Origin: a virus
DNA: 64,000 nt
Reading direction: 5' to 3' (one strand)
Virus record (IMG/VR): IMGVR_UViG_3300032242_000550
Span: 1 to 64,000 of that record
The notes under the pieces were generated by a model that ran no database searches, was not told the origin of the DNA, and was given only the letters and a program-made list of their open reading frames with translations. This document shows, piece by piece, positions 24,726 to 33,269 of the stretch (within the stretch, counting starts at the first letter, position 1; each line of letters begins with the position of its first letter). The translations under genes and the position numbers were made by a program.

Positions 24726-25667
24726 TTATGATAACCCGTAACTTGCGGCTGCAAGTTGTTGTCTAGCAGAACCAACACCTGCGGTATCTGTGGCTACTAT
24801 GCCAGTATTTGATACTAGGTTTGTTATTGCTGTATAAGAATAGCCAAATCCAAATATAGCAGTATCTACCCCATATCCGGCGGCTGCTAGGTCACATCTA
24901 GCAGTACCTACACCTGTGGTATCAGTAGCAACTACACCAGTATTTGATACTAGGTTGGTCATTGAATAACGAGGAGTCTGATTATTAGGGTCGGTAGTTC
25001 CATATCCAAATATAGCTTTATCAGTTCCATAACCTGCGGCTGCTAGGTCACATCTGACAGTGCCAACGCCTGTGGTGTCAGTAGCAACTACACCGGTGTT
25101 TGAAACTTTGTTGGTCATTGATAACGCTACAGAACCGTTATTCCCATATCCAAAGATAGCTTTATCCGTACCATAACCTGCCGATGCCAAAGCATATCTA
25201 GCAGTGCCAGTACCACCCGTGTCAGTAGCAACCACTCCAGTGTTTGAAACTAGATTGGTAATTGATTGTTGTGAGGTAGTATAACCGTATCCAAAGATAG
25301 CTTTATCCGTACCATAACCTGCGGCTGCTATATAGTATCTAGCAGTACCAACACCTGTGGTGTCTGTGGCGACTACACCTGTATTTGATACTAGGTTGGT
25401 CATTGATTTAGTTCCTGCATTGAACCCATACCCAAATATAGCCTTATCGGTGCCATAACCTGCGGCTGCTAGAAGCATTCTAGCTTGGCCAACACCTGTA
25501 GTGTCACTAGCAACTACTCCTGTGTTGCTTACAAGGTTTGTTATTGCCGTATACCCTCCTCCGTTAATATATCCATATCCAAATATAGCCTTAGCTGAAG
25601 GTGGAGGTTTAGCTATACTAAACCCACCGGTAAATGTTATACCACCTAAAAACGTCATGTCTGCCAT
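24726..25667 (-). CDS. Six-repeat, probable beta-propeller-like virion protein
   Basis: 313 residues built almost wholly of six repeats of about 49 residues. Each has AIFGYG, then S(M/I)TNLVSNTGVVATDT, then GVGTAR and LAAAGYGTDK. Variable residues cluster between AIFGYG and the TNLVSN core. Repeating Gly-rich beta units like these suggest a closed propeller or beta-solenoid. Similar repeats occur in phage tail proteins and could bind a receptor. No signal peptide or enzyme motif. It lies between a terminator and the porin gene. Confidence 0.78.
   Translation of the reverse strand: MADMTFLGGITFTGGFSIAKPPPSAKAIFGYGYINGGGYTAITNLVSNTGVVASDTTGVGQARMLLAAAGYGTDKAIFGYGFNAGTKSMTNLVSNTGVVATDTTGVGTARYYIAAAGYGTDKAIFGYGYTTSQQSITNLVSNTGVVATDTGGTGTARYALASAGYGTDKAIFGYGNNGSVALSMTNKVSNTGVVATDTTGVGTVRCDLAAAGYGTDKAIFGYGTTDPNNQTPRYSMTNLVSNTGVVATDTTGVGTARCDLAAAGYGVDTAIFGFGYSYTAITNLVSNTGIVATDTAGVGSARQQLAAASYGLS
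24760..25640 (-). repeat. Six tandem repeats of about 147 bp
   Basis: DNA blocks such as caccagtatttgatactagg and ccataacctgcggctgctag recur in each unit with few changes, so unequal crossing over could alter repeat number or shuffle variants. Confidence 0.8.
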
Positions 25668-25700
25668 ACTATATCCCCTTTAATATATTTAGCAAAAAAC

Positions 25701-25726
25701 AAAAAAGGCTCATAAAGAGCCTTTTT
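25701..25726 (-). terminator. Rho-independent terminator after the porin gene
   Basis: Stem GGCTC/GAGCC with a 5-nt loop, flanked by A-tract and T-tract, so it could work in either direction. It follows the porin stop. Confidence 0.8.
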
Positions 25727-25745
25727 ATATAATCTTAATTAAAGA

Positions 25746-26651
25746 TTAAAAGCTATGTGCTAAACCAATACCAAATTGCTTAACATCATTAGCTGTACCA
25801 CCTGCGTCAACATTGCGATAAGCAACTAAAACATTTGTACGCTTGCTAAAAGCATAGTTAACACCTACGTTATATGCTTTAGTTTCACCTGCGACTAAAC
25901 CAGTCTTAGTAGCATAGCTGCCTTTTAAGCTAACAGCACCAGTAACTGGTAATGTTGCGCCATAAAAATGACCTTTAGTCTTAACAATACCGGTTTTATC
26001 TTCACTTTGAATAGTAGATAACTCTAAACCACCTACTTTACCACCCAATGTTACTACATTAGTATAGTCTGTACCTGATGCAAAACGTGCGGCTGCGCCA
26101 GTTACTGGACCTAATTTACCACCAAGACTCCAACTAGTAGCTTCTGGTGTAGCAGGACTTGTGTACATACTACGGTCATATGTAATAGCGACAGAACTAA
26201 AATTTGTAGCTAAATAAGCACCATCACCAATACGCTTGTCACGGATGTTAATAACATCTGGAGAAACAGATGCATATGTTGCACCTGCAAATGGATCAGC
26301 GTTTTTCATAGTGATATATTCGCTATGTTCTTTACGACCTAAATCAATACTACCAACTCTAGTAGAAATACCTATAGTGCTTTGGCGATCACCAAATTGT
26401 GTTGCAGCTCCTGCTTTTGGATCATCGGCTGCTACAGATGTATCAAGTATAACTCTAGCTGTTAAGCCACTGCCTAACTTTTCTTCAACTTTGATACCGA
26501 AACGGCTTGAATCATTAACTAGTGAGTTAACTTTGGTAGTACCAGTTTTTGTGCTATCAGCAAATTCGCTGAGTCTGCCATACACAGTTACCTGTGCTGA
26601 TGCAACCATTGTCGTTGCTGCCAATAATGTCGCTAATGCGATTTTTTTCAT
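25746..26651 (-). CDS. Outer-membrane porin of the betaproteobacterial type
   Basis: 301 residues. Signal peptide MKKIALATLLAATTMVASA with cleavage before QVTVYGRL, the usual start of Burkholderiales porins. Family segments: SSRFGIKVEEKLGSGLTARV, RQSTIGISTRVGSIDLGRK and a C-terminal GIGLAHSF with the terminal Phe used for outer-membrane assembly. Slightly shorter than typical family members (about 330-370), probably in the loops. It would form a channel in the host outer membrane. A perfect T4-like late promoter, a small leader hairpin and a strong ribosome site (AAAGGAAAAT) precede it. The known parallel is the porin gene lc of phage PA-2, which replaces the host porin. Host-derived by transfer; role inferred. 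Confidence 0.93.
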   Translation of the reverse strand: MKKIALATLLAATTMVASAQVTVYGRLSEFADSTKTGTTKVNSLVNDSSRFGIKVEEKLGSGLTARVILDTSVAADDPKAGAATQFGDRQSTIGISTRVGSIDLGRKEHSEYITMKNADPFAGATYASVSPDVINIRDKRIGDGAYLATNFSSVAITYDRSMYTSPATPEATSWSLGGKLGPVTGAAARFASGTDYTNVVTLGGKVGGLELSTIQSEDKTGIVKTKGHFYGATLPVTGAVSLKGSYATKTGLVAGETKAYNVGVNYAFSKRTNVLVAYRNVDAGGTANDVKQFGIGLAHSF

Positions 26652-26696
26652 AAGATTTTCCTTTAAAATTAAACCTGTTTCAACAGGCTAGACTAA

Positions 26697-26704
26697 TATT
26701 TATA
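26697..26704 (-). promoter_or_regulatory. T4-like late promoter box TATAAATA (porin gene)
   Basis: Exact T4 late consensus on the minus strand, 45 nt before the porin ATG, in non-coding DNA. A short hairpin (CCTGTT/AACAGG) lies in the leader. Confidence 0.75.
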
Positions 26705-26758
26705 ACAATTTTTATGACCCATATAAAATAGTTGTTTACGTAAAAACAACTAGTATAA

Positions 26759-27637
26759 CTAGATTTTAGTACATAAAAACAGTTTTTCTGATATAATTTT
26801 GGCTAAAGGCATGCCAAAAGTCTTTGAACTAACAAAACTATCACTATCACTATTGTAATCAAGCCATGGACTAAAACCCAATACTAAATGTATTCTATCA
26901 TTTGGGTTATTGCAAGTTTTATTAATATTAACTCTATGTGGTATTCTAGTGTTCCATATATATGCTTTTCCAAGTTCAAGATGCACATCTTTTAGTGAAA
27001 GAGTATTACCATACTCATCTGAACCTTCAATATCTAATATATATTCTTCTGAAGTTTGTATAGGTATATTGATTCTAAATAAATGATTTGGGCTTTCATC
27101 TATATGCCAACCTGAATCTGTTGGAGTTTTCTCAAACATATTTAAATATGCAACTCTACTTCTTATTAATGGACAAGAAAATTTATTCAATAAAAAACCC
27201 AAATGTCTGTCTATTACAGGTAACACTTTTCTAAAACCATATGAATCATAATATGTGTTTTTTATATTTTGATGATTGCCCTTACCATTCTTAAATGCAA
27301 AAGATTGAGATAAAAATCTAGAACCAAACGTTTGATGATATATTGAAACATCACTATCAATATAGTCTGGGTTATATGTCAATGAAAAACCCTGATAAGA
27401 TTTAGATTCTTGTTCACCGGTCTTCCATGGCACAATACCTATCTCATTTTTTATACTATTTACAGCATTTAATATTTCAGTATGACTAGGCAAACCCAAT
27501 TCTTCTAAAGTATATTCATAGAAGTTATAATTTTCTAAACTGTTTTTATTGATTTCTTTACCAAATATACCTAGGTCTGTTAAGTAGCCGGCAGTGCTTT
27601 TGTTTTCTGGCACATCACTTAATTTAAGTTCAAACAT
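26759..27637 (-). CDS. Aspartyl/asparaginyl beta-hydroxylase-like 2-oxoglutarate oxygenase
   Basis: 292 residues. The C-terminal half is a cupin-like double-stranded beta-helix with iron ligands in GWHIDES (H178, D180) and IPHRV (H234), and a later arginine (R248) suited to 2-oxoglutarate binding. The pattern LELGKAYIWNTRIPHRVNI is typical of phage Asp/Asn hydroxylase-like proteins. It would hydroxylate an unknown substrate, possibly a protein side chain. The N-terminal 150 residues are unassigned. A short terminator precedes it (upstream, 27657-27676). Confidence 0.82.
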   Translation of the reverse strand: MFELKLSDVPENKSTAGYLTDLGIFGKEINKNSLENYNFYEYTLEELGLPSHTEILNAVNSIKNEIGIVPWKTGEQESKSYQGFSLTYNPDYIDSDVSIYHQTFGSRFLSQSFAFKNGKGNHQNIKNTYYDSYGFRKVLPVIDRHLGFLLNKFSCPLIRSRVAYLNMFEKTPTDSGWHIDESPNHLFRINIPIQTSEEYILDIEGSDEYGNTLSLKDVHLELGKAYIWNTRIPHRVNINKTCNNPNDRIHLVLGFSPWLDYNSDSDSFVSSKTFGMPLAKIISEKLFLCTKI

Positions 27638-27656
27638 AACGTTATTTAGTATTGGT

Positions 27657-27676
27657 AAAGGCTCCGTAGAGCCTTT
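27657..27676 (-). terminator. Hairpin terminator
   Basis: Perfect 8-bp stem AAAGGCTC/GAGCCTTT with a 4-nt loop, between the tmRNA terminator and the oxygenase gene. It is the second of two hairpins after the tmRNA. Confidence 0.6.
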
Positions 27677-27688
27677 ATTGAGTAAAAA

Positions 27689-27710
27689 AATAGGGACCGA
27701 AGTCCCTATT
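27689..27710 (-). terminator. Strong terminator after the tmRNA gene
   Basis: AATAGGGAC-TTCG-GTCCCTATT followed by TTTTT on the minus strand. The UUCG tetraloop makes this an unusually stable hairpin. It directly follows the coding piece of the tmRNA. Confidence 0.88.
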
Positions 27711-27745
27711 GCTATTTTTGGTTACAAGGTATAACTACCTCGCTA

Positions 27746-27784
27746 TCAGGCGTTTGCTGCCAATAGATATTGTGAATCGTTTGC
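27746..27784 (-). other. tmRNA proteolysis-tag reading frame (ANDSQYLLAANA)
   Basis: Twelve codons and TGA, starting GCA AAC GAT after GTAATC, as in bacterial tmRNAs (E. coli tag ANDENYALAA). Start and stop contexts match the E. coli tag region. The tag ends AANA rather than the usual LAA or VAA. Confidence 0.85.
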
Positions 27785-27893
27785 GATTACTTTTTTTGCT
27801 TCTACGGCCGAGATACTCCCAACCCTAACGGCTTCTGCTTTGCCGAGCTGTCCACTCTGTTACTCTTTGCCCAATCGATCCTGTGTCATCCCC

Positions 27894-27917
27894 ACCTAAA
27901 TATACATCATACACTTA
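27894..27917 (-). other. Intervening segment of the permuted tmRNA
   Basis: About 24 nt between acceptor end and coding-piece start. Its ends extend the acceptor pairing (CCACCTAA with TTAGGTGG), forming a hairpin in the precursor. In other permuted tmRNAs the intervening segment is removed. Confidence 0.7.
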
Positions 27918-27984
27918 GGTGGAGATGGCCGGCGCTGCCCCGGCGTCTTGAACTTATTTTACATCACTTCATACAGCAATAACT

Positions 27985-30900
27985 TCAATTGTATTTAGTA
28001 TTAAAATACTCTTTTAACCAAGGCCAATCATAACTTAGACGTAATTTGTCTAAATCACCATTGACTGATTCATAGTATTCTACAGCATCTATCGCACCAT
28101 TTATACTATATTGGGCGTAATCACCCTCACCCACAGTTGACCATATCTTTAATCGTTGTCTACTAACTTTACTATCTTCACAACGTAACTTAATAGCTTC
28201 ACGGAAACTAGTACGCCATGTGCTAAACTCATCAGTATTATACCTTGCCACACCACTATTCAACTCTACAACTTCATGTTCATTATCCAATGTAAAGTCT
28301 AACCCTTTACCCATATTGCTCAATGTAATCTGTCTGTTATAAGCAATCAAGGCTTGATGGCCGTATACCAAACCATTAACAGGATTACTTGCATAAAAGA
28401 TATAATGTTTAGGTATCTGTAATCTATCTGGTTGCCATGTCCAATCAAACTTACTGTTAACACGTAACTTAGCAAATACAGTAAACATCCATGAGGTACG
28501 GCTTGCATTTGCGGCAGCATGATAGGCAGCAACACGACCATTGACCCCATCAACACGAACAACACGATTCTTCAATCCTTTAGTTACATTCAATAAATGT
28601 TCATAGTTTTCATCGGCTCCAGTTTCACCATTACTTAGGAATACTATATCTAATGGCTTTGACTGTCCCATCTTAGTTGCTTTAGCTATATATGGATAAT
28701 CATACAACTCTTTTTCAACATAATCGTTAGCTTCTTTGGGTACAACAATACGTGTACCACCTACATTTGTAATCAATATGTTCTTTGATTCACTAGACCA
28801 CATGCTGATTGGTTCATCATTAATATCAGGAGCAATACAATTATCACTTGTTGTAAACACTGCATATGGGAAATTATATGTATGTTCTTTAAAGTTTAAA
28901 TGTGTATCTGCTTCTGTTACAAAACTAGGTGCAGATAAACGTTTTAGTTTCTGATGCTGATTAAAATTAATCTTCTCTATGTTCTCTAACTTATCCAAAT
29001 CTTCTACCAGAATACGTAACTTGTTTACATTAATAAAGAACGTGTCACCAAACTTCTGTTTATCACTAGGAAACACATGTAATTGTTCTAGTGAGAATGG
29101 ATCAACTATATAAGTAAAATCAAAATTACTGTAATCACAAATAGAACTACATACCCAAATATAATGATCTTTCTTAATACCCAACTCATATAGCATGTTT
29201 TTTAATGTGGTTAAGTAATCATTTTCATATTTGATTGTGTAAACGTTTTCACGTTTTGTTTTGTTTTCAATCAAGGAAACCATGTCAGTTAAACCATCGT
29301 TACCGTAATCAATTAGATATACATCATATAGGCAGTTACTAGCTATAGCACGTTTTGTTTTTACAAAGTTTAGATTGTTTAGATGTTCTATGACCTTTAC
29401 GTATTTTGTATCTTCTGCAAATGTTTCTTTATTAACCATAAACGTAGTACCCCAATGACTCCATTGTGTACCAAACACATGAACCATTGACATTTGCCAT
29501 GGGTTAGGATAATAGCTAAAATCAAATTTAGTATAATCTAATTCGCTGTTTAATATCCAACATAGTTCTGTTGTAGATTTGTTTATACAGCGATTGATAG
29601 TATCAACCCAACTGTTTAAGTATCTTGTCTTTTGTAGTGTAGGGAACTGTAATTTAAGTTGTTCAAATCGTACGGCAGATTCTTTATTACCCTTATCCAC
29701 AAAGAATGCATCTACTTGTTTAAACAGTTTAGATAGATATATTTCATCTAGTTTTGTATTTTCAATGAAGTTTATATCTCTATATCCTTCTTTATACATT
29801 TTTCCATTAACTAGATATGTTTGTGTTGTTTCACTTTCAGGGCTACCAAACGTATTAATATTGAATGCCTGTTCTTTAGTAGGCTTCCAATTAAAATCAA
29901 ACTTAGTATAATCAATATTTTTACGCAATGCCCAGAAGATTTCATCACTATGTTGTTCTATCAAACTATCTAATGTGGTTTCAATATAGTATTGAGGATA
30001 TTGTATTGCTTCAGAGGATAACAATATATTTTCTAATAATACAACAGTTCCATCATTGTTTGGAGTAACATATTTAGGACCATCTTGTAAATGAACATCT
30101 TCTAATAGTGTACCAAACTGATAGATATAAGGTGGGCTATGTATATCTGGATGCCAACTAAAATCAAATACGTTTTTATCAAACCCGGCTGGTATAATCC
30201 AATTGGTAAAATTTTGTTTAATTTTTGCTATAGGATAATCCATATATTTGATATCTGTTGCTCCATTTGCAACATATCTAGGACCACCTATCTTATCCCA
30301 TGTGCTAGGGAACTGATAGATATATGCAGGTTCGGTACTATCTGGATGCCAACTATAATCAAACTCTAGTATATTATCAGGTATATCCCAATTTGTTTTA
30401 TCAGAAACACGTGTTGCTTTAAGTATATCCATGTACTTAGTAGGTGTATCTGTTTTACAGTTTGGTGGAGTAAACGTTGGACCATCTGTTTTTTGCCATT
30501 GTGTACCAAATTGATATATTAGTGGTTCGTCATTTATATTTGGATGCCAGCTAAAATCAAACAGTGTGGTATCTAAGCCTGCAGGTACAGTCCAATATGT
30601 CATATCTTGTTTAACTTTTGCTGTTGGATAATCTATATATTTTACTTCAGTAGCACCTTCTACAGTAAATTTAGGTCCGCCTGTACGACTCCAAGTACTA
30701 GCAAATTGATAAATGTAGGGTGGTTCTGTATCATCTGGATGCCAACTAAAATCAAATGATGATTGTTCTACATTACCTGGGATCAACCAATTAGTAAATC
30801 TCCATGCTACCACACTTGCTTTAAGTGTATTAATGTATTTTATCTCTGTAGCACCGGGTACTACATATCTAGGTCCACCTGTTTTTTGATGTACGGTAGC

Positions 30901-32124
30901 AAATTGATATATGTAGGGTGGGTCATTAGGATTAGGTTCCCAACTGTAATCAAAACTATTTTGTACTACATATGATGGTATTTCCCAGTTATCCATACAG
31001 GGTTTACGTGTGGCACGTTCTTCCATGTATTTGTATTCAGTAGCACCTTCAACAACATATTGAATAGATATTTTATCTTCAGGTTTATTCCATTGATTAC
31101 CCCATGCATAGATATATGGAGGACTCCACGGATCGGGTACCCATGAATAATCTATACCATCACAGTTTTCTAAATGTGTAAATCGTGTACTATTAGGTAA
31201 TAATTTTGCTCTCAATGATTCATCTTCAATGAATTTATATTCAGTTGCACCCGGTACACGATATTCAACTGTTGGCATAATCTCTGCAAGATATTGAGTG
31301 TTGCCAAACATATATATAAATGCAGGCTCACGTGGATCTGGTCTCCAACTGAAATCAAATGAGTTTTTATCTATTGATTTTAATTCTGTCCATCTATCAT
31401 ACTCAGGTAATACTACAACTGAGTTGTCCATATACTTACGTTCAGTTGCACCAGGACAATGATATTCTAATGTAGGTTTTAACTCGGCACTGATATATTT
31501 GTTTCCCCATGTATAGATGTATGCAGGCTCACGTGGGTCAGGTCTCCAAGTAAAATCAAATGTATCTTTATCTACTGCTTGTATTTCTACCCACTTATCC
31601 CATTCAGGTAATAAATCTACTGAATCATTCATGTATTTTACATTAGTAGCACCTTCAACATGATATTCTACATAATGTTTAATTTCTGCTGGATAGAATT
31701 TACAACCCCACTTATATATGTAGGGTGGGTCATATGGGTTAGGTTCCCAACTGTAATCAAAACTTAACTCATTAATTTTGTCTAGTACTACCCAATTATC
31801 ATGTTTTATATTTTTTCTATGTAGTGGTTCAACATCAGCACGATAGATAATAATTTCACTATCTTGTGTTGAACATAACCATGTTCCACTATCTTTTTGA
31901 TATTGACTGGGCCATACGTTATTATGTTCACTAGTCCAAACTTCGTCATCGGGTAAGAAGTCAAAATCCCAATCCCAATCAAAGTTTGTATAGTCACAAT
32001 ATTCATTGATTATCCAAAAGTGTTCGGTGGTACATTGATTTCTAGCATGTGCCAAATCAATTGCATGTTTTTCTCTTGGGTGTGCGTTGGGTTTATTACC
32101 GTAATAAAATACATCTCTAAGCAT
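27985..32124 (-). CDS. Giant repeat protein related to glycosyltransferases
   Basis: 1,379 residues. About fourteen tandem modules of 45-75 residues, with core FDFSWHPDxxEPPYIYQFG, then GGPxYxVxGATExKYMD. The last about 250 residues resemble the 317-residue glycosyltransferase-like protein at 43.8 kb: KPLDIVFLSNGE, RVVRVDGVNGRVAAYHAAA, where the latter has RVDGVKGSDAAHKAAG. The DGD motif of that protein is missing here (VFAKL in its place). So it may be a catalytically changed enzyme or a glycan-binding scaffold. No signal peptide or membrane segment. It starts back to back with the plus-strand radical SAM gene and is followed by the tmRNA. Confidence 0.8.
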   Translation of the reverse strand: MLRDVFYYGNKPNAHPREKHAIDLAHARNQCTTEHFWIINEYCDYTNFDWDWDFDFLPDDEVWTSEHNNVWPSQYQKDSGTWLCSTQDSEIIIYRADVEPLHRKNIKHDNWVVLDKINELSFDYSWEPNPYDPPYIYKWGCKFYPAEIKHYVEYHVEGATNVKYMNDSVDLLPEWDKWVEIQAVDKDTFDFTWRPDPREPAYIYTWGNKYISAELKPTLEYHCPGATERKYMDNSVVVLPEYDRWTELKSIDKNSFDFSWRPDPREPAFIYMFGNTQYLAEIMPTVEYRVPGATEYKFIEDESLRAKLLPNSTRFTHLENCDGIDYSWVPDPWSPPYIYAWGNQWNKPEDKISIQYVVEGATEYKYMEERATRKPCMDNWEIPSYVVQNSFDYSWEPNPNDPPYIYQFATVHQKTGGPRYVVPGATEIKYINTLKASVVAWRFTNWLIPGNVEQSSFDFSWHPDDTEPPYIYQFASTWSRTGGPKFTVEGATEVKYIDYPTAKVKQDMTYWTVPAGLDTTLFDFSWHPNINDEPLIYQFGTQWQKTDGPTFTPPNCKTDTPTKYMDILKATRVSDKTNWDIPDNILEFDYSWHPDSTEPAYIYQFPSTWDKIGGPRYVANGATDIKYMDYPIAKIKQNFTNWIIPAGFDKNVFDFSWHPDIHSPPYIYQFGTLLEDVHLQDGPKYVTPNNDGTVVLLENILLSSEAIQYPQYYIETTLDSLIEQHSDEIFWALRKNIDYTKFDFNWKPTKEQAFNINTFGSPESETTQTYLVNGKMYKEGYRDINFIENTKLDEIYLSKLFKQVDAFFVDKGNKESAVRFEQLKLQFPTLQKTRYLNSWVDTINRCINKSTTELCWILNSELDYTKFDFSYYPNPWQMSMVHVFGTQWSHWGTTFMVNKETFAEDTKYVKVIEHLNNLNFVKTKRAIASNCLYDVYLIDYGNDGLTDMVSLIENKTKRENVYTIKYENDYLTTLKNMLYELGIKKDHYIWVCSSICDYSNFDFTYIVDPFSLEQLHVFPSDKQKFGDTFFINVNKLRILVEDLDKLENIEKINFNQHQKLKRLSAPSFVTEADTHLNFKEHTYNFPYAVFTTSDNCIAPDINDEPISMWSSESKNILITNVGGTRIVVPKEANDYVEKELYDYPYIAKATKMGQSKPLDIVFLSNGETGADENYEHLLNVTKGLKNRVVRVDGVNGRVAAYHAAANASRTSWMFTVFAKLRVNSKFDWTWQPDRLQIPKHYIFYASNPVNGLVYGHQALIAYNRQITLSNMGKGLDFTLDNEHEVVELNSGVARYNTDEFSTWRTSFREAIKLRCEDSKVSRQRLKIWSTVGEGDYAQYSINGAIDAVEYYESVNGDLDKLRLSYDWPWLKEYFNTKYN
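28430..32060 (-). repeat. About fourteen diverged tandem modules (FDFSWxPD motif)
   Basis: Each module has an (F/I)D(F/Y)(S/T)W-x-P-(D/N) core, a PPYIYxFG-like segment and, in most, GATExKY. The middle eight or nine are most alike. The first and last few are diverged. Confidence 0.8.
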
Positions 32125-32180
32125 TACTATACTTATTAATGATTGTACATCTTCTAAACTTTCCTACACACAAACTATGA

Positions 32181-32188
32181 TATAAATA
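32181..32188 (+). promoter_or_regulatory. T4-like late promoter box TATAAATA (plus-strand operon)
   Basis: Exact consensus in the 83-nt divergent gap, 19 nt before the GTG start of the radical SAM gene. The only late-type promoter seen on the plus strand. Confidence 0.7.
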
Positions 32189-32207
32189 ACTGTTTAGGAA
32201 TACAATA

Positions 32208-33269
32208 GTGAGTGAATATACCAATTATGAATTTACCCCGGGCAAACCAATCAGAACTTATAATACAAATGGTACATGGAGAGATTGGAGCACCGATGAA
32301 TTAGTAGGTGCAAAATTAAACTATCTTACTGGATGGAAATGTGGTGCGGGTGTTGATAGTTTATTCATTGATATGGATGGTGGTGTGTGGACTGCTAGCT
32401 GTCGTGTAGGTGGCAACTTGGGTAGTGTTTGGGACGACTTTGTAGTGCCAGAAGATTGGATAGATTGTACTAAAAACGTCTGTAGTTGTGGTGCTGACTT
32501 ATTCATACCCAAAACTAGTGTTATAGAATTTAAACCGTTATTACGTAAAGGTCAAGGATTAGATGCTCAACCTGAATTACGTAATGATAACTTAACAGAA
32601 TATGTTGCTATGGAACGTACACATGCTAGTACACAGAAACAAATTTACTGGGAAATAGGTCGTAGATGTAACTATGACTGTAGCTATTGCTGGCCATGGA
32701 TACACAACAACACTGATCCACATAAATCATTAGAAGAACTAATGAAAGCTACACATTTGATTGAGAAAAAATTCACTAAGGGTGAAAGTGTTAATTTCAT
32801 TATCAGTGGTGGTGAACCAACTGTCAACAAAGATTTCTTAGATTGGTTACGTTACTTAAATGCATGTGGACATCATGTTAGTTTGCATAGTAATGGTAGT
32901 CGTTTACCTGACTATTACAAAGAAGTTATACATTATGGTGACTTAAATCTTAGTGTACATTATGAATTCTATGATAGAAAGAAGTTTGTTAAGGTAGTTG
33001 AAGCTATTGCAAAAGAAAAAGCAGAAAATGGTGATTGCGGACATTTAGAAGTTAAGTTCATGATGGCACCACATAATCGTGATGAAACATTAAGTCTAGA
33101 AGCAGAATTAAAAGAACTACCATACTTTAGTGATTACTGTACATGGGCTATTGTTCCTATTCGCGGTGATTTGAATAACAAAACTAGTGCGCCTGATTCA
33201 GGATCGGGTAGTGAAGTTATGGTAGGTTATACTAAAGAAGATTATATTTTATTTGGCGATAGAAAATGA
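32208..33269 (+). CDS. Radical SAM protein with auxiliary cysteine domain placed N-terminally (permuted)
   Basis: 353 residues, GTG start with ribosome site TAGGAA. Residues 43-100 form an auxiliary cysteine domain: GWKC, CRVGG and C-x4-C-x1-C (C45, C65, C87, C92, C94). The radical SAM core follows: RRCNYDCSYC (C154, C158, C161) and SGGEPT. The same auxiliary domain lies at the C-terminus of the 316-residue protein at 42.9 kb with exactly the same cysteine spacing, so one of the two is rearranged. The substrate is unknown. Overlaps the next gene by 4 nt (ATGA). Confidence 0.88.
   Translation: MSEYTNYEFTPGKPIRTYNTNGTWRDWSTDELVGAKLNYLTGWKCGAGVDSLFIDMDGGVWTASCRVGGNLGSVWDDFVVPEDWIDCTKNVCSCGADLFIPKTSVIEFKPLLRKGQGLDAQPELRNDNLTEYVAMERTHASTQKQIYWEIGRRCNYDCSYCWPWIHNNTDPHKSLEELMKATHLIEKKFTKGESVNFIISGGEPTVNKDFLDWLRYLNACGHHVSLHSNGSRLPDYYKEVIHYGDLNLSVHYEFYDRKKFVKVVEAIAKEKAENGDCGHLEVKFMMAPHNRDETLSLEAELKELPYFSDYCTWAIVPIRGDLNNKTSAPDSGSGSEVMVGYTKEDYILFGDRK

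Larger units (their letters stand above)
27718..27960 (-). ncRNA. ssrA: Circularly permuted (two-piece) tmRNA
   Basis: Read on the minus strand. First comes the acceptor piece: T-stem GCCGG / CCGGC (27940-27944 with 27928-27932) closing a 7-nt loop GGCAGCG, then acceptor strand CATCTCC (27921-27927) and ACC (27918-27920). About 24 nt later the coding piece begins GGGGATG (27887-27893), which pairs with CATCTCC over 7 bp (one G-U), continuing ACACAGGATCGATTGGG as in tmRNA 5' ends. The tag reading frame follows: GCA AAC GAT through GCC TGA, encoding ANDSQYLLAANA, then TAG. A hairpin (GAGGTA/TACCTT) and a UUCG terminator end the gene. tmRNA with its protein partner SmpB rescues stalled ribosomes and tags the unfinished protein for proteolysis. 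I see no clear own promoter; it may be read from the gene upstream. The T-loop lacks the usual UUCRA sequence. Confidence 0.88.

Noticed and set aside
27945-27960. GTTCAAGAC as a standard T-arm of a tRNA or tmRNA
   Set aside because: No matching stem closes it. The GCCGG/CCGGC stem directly next to the acceptor strand fits better.
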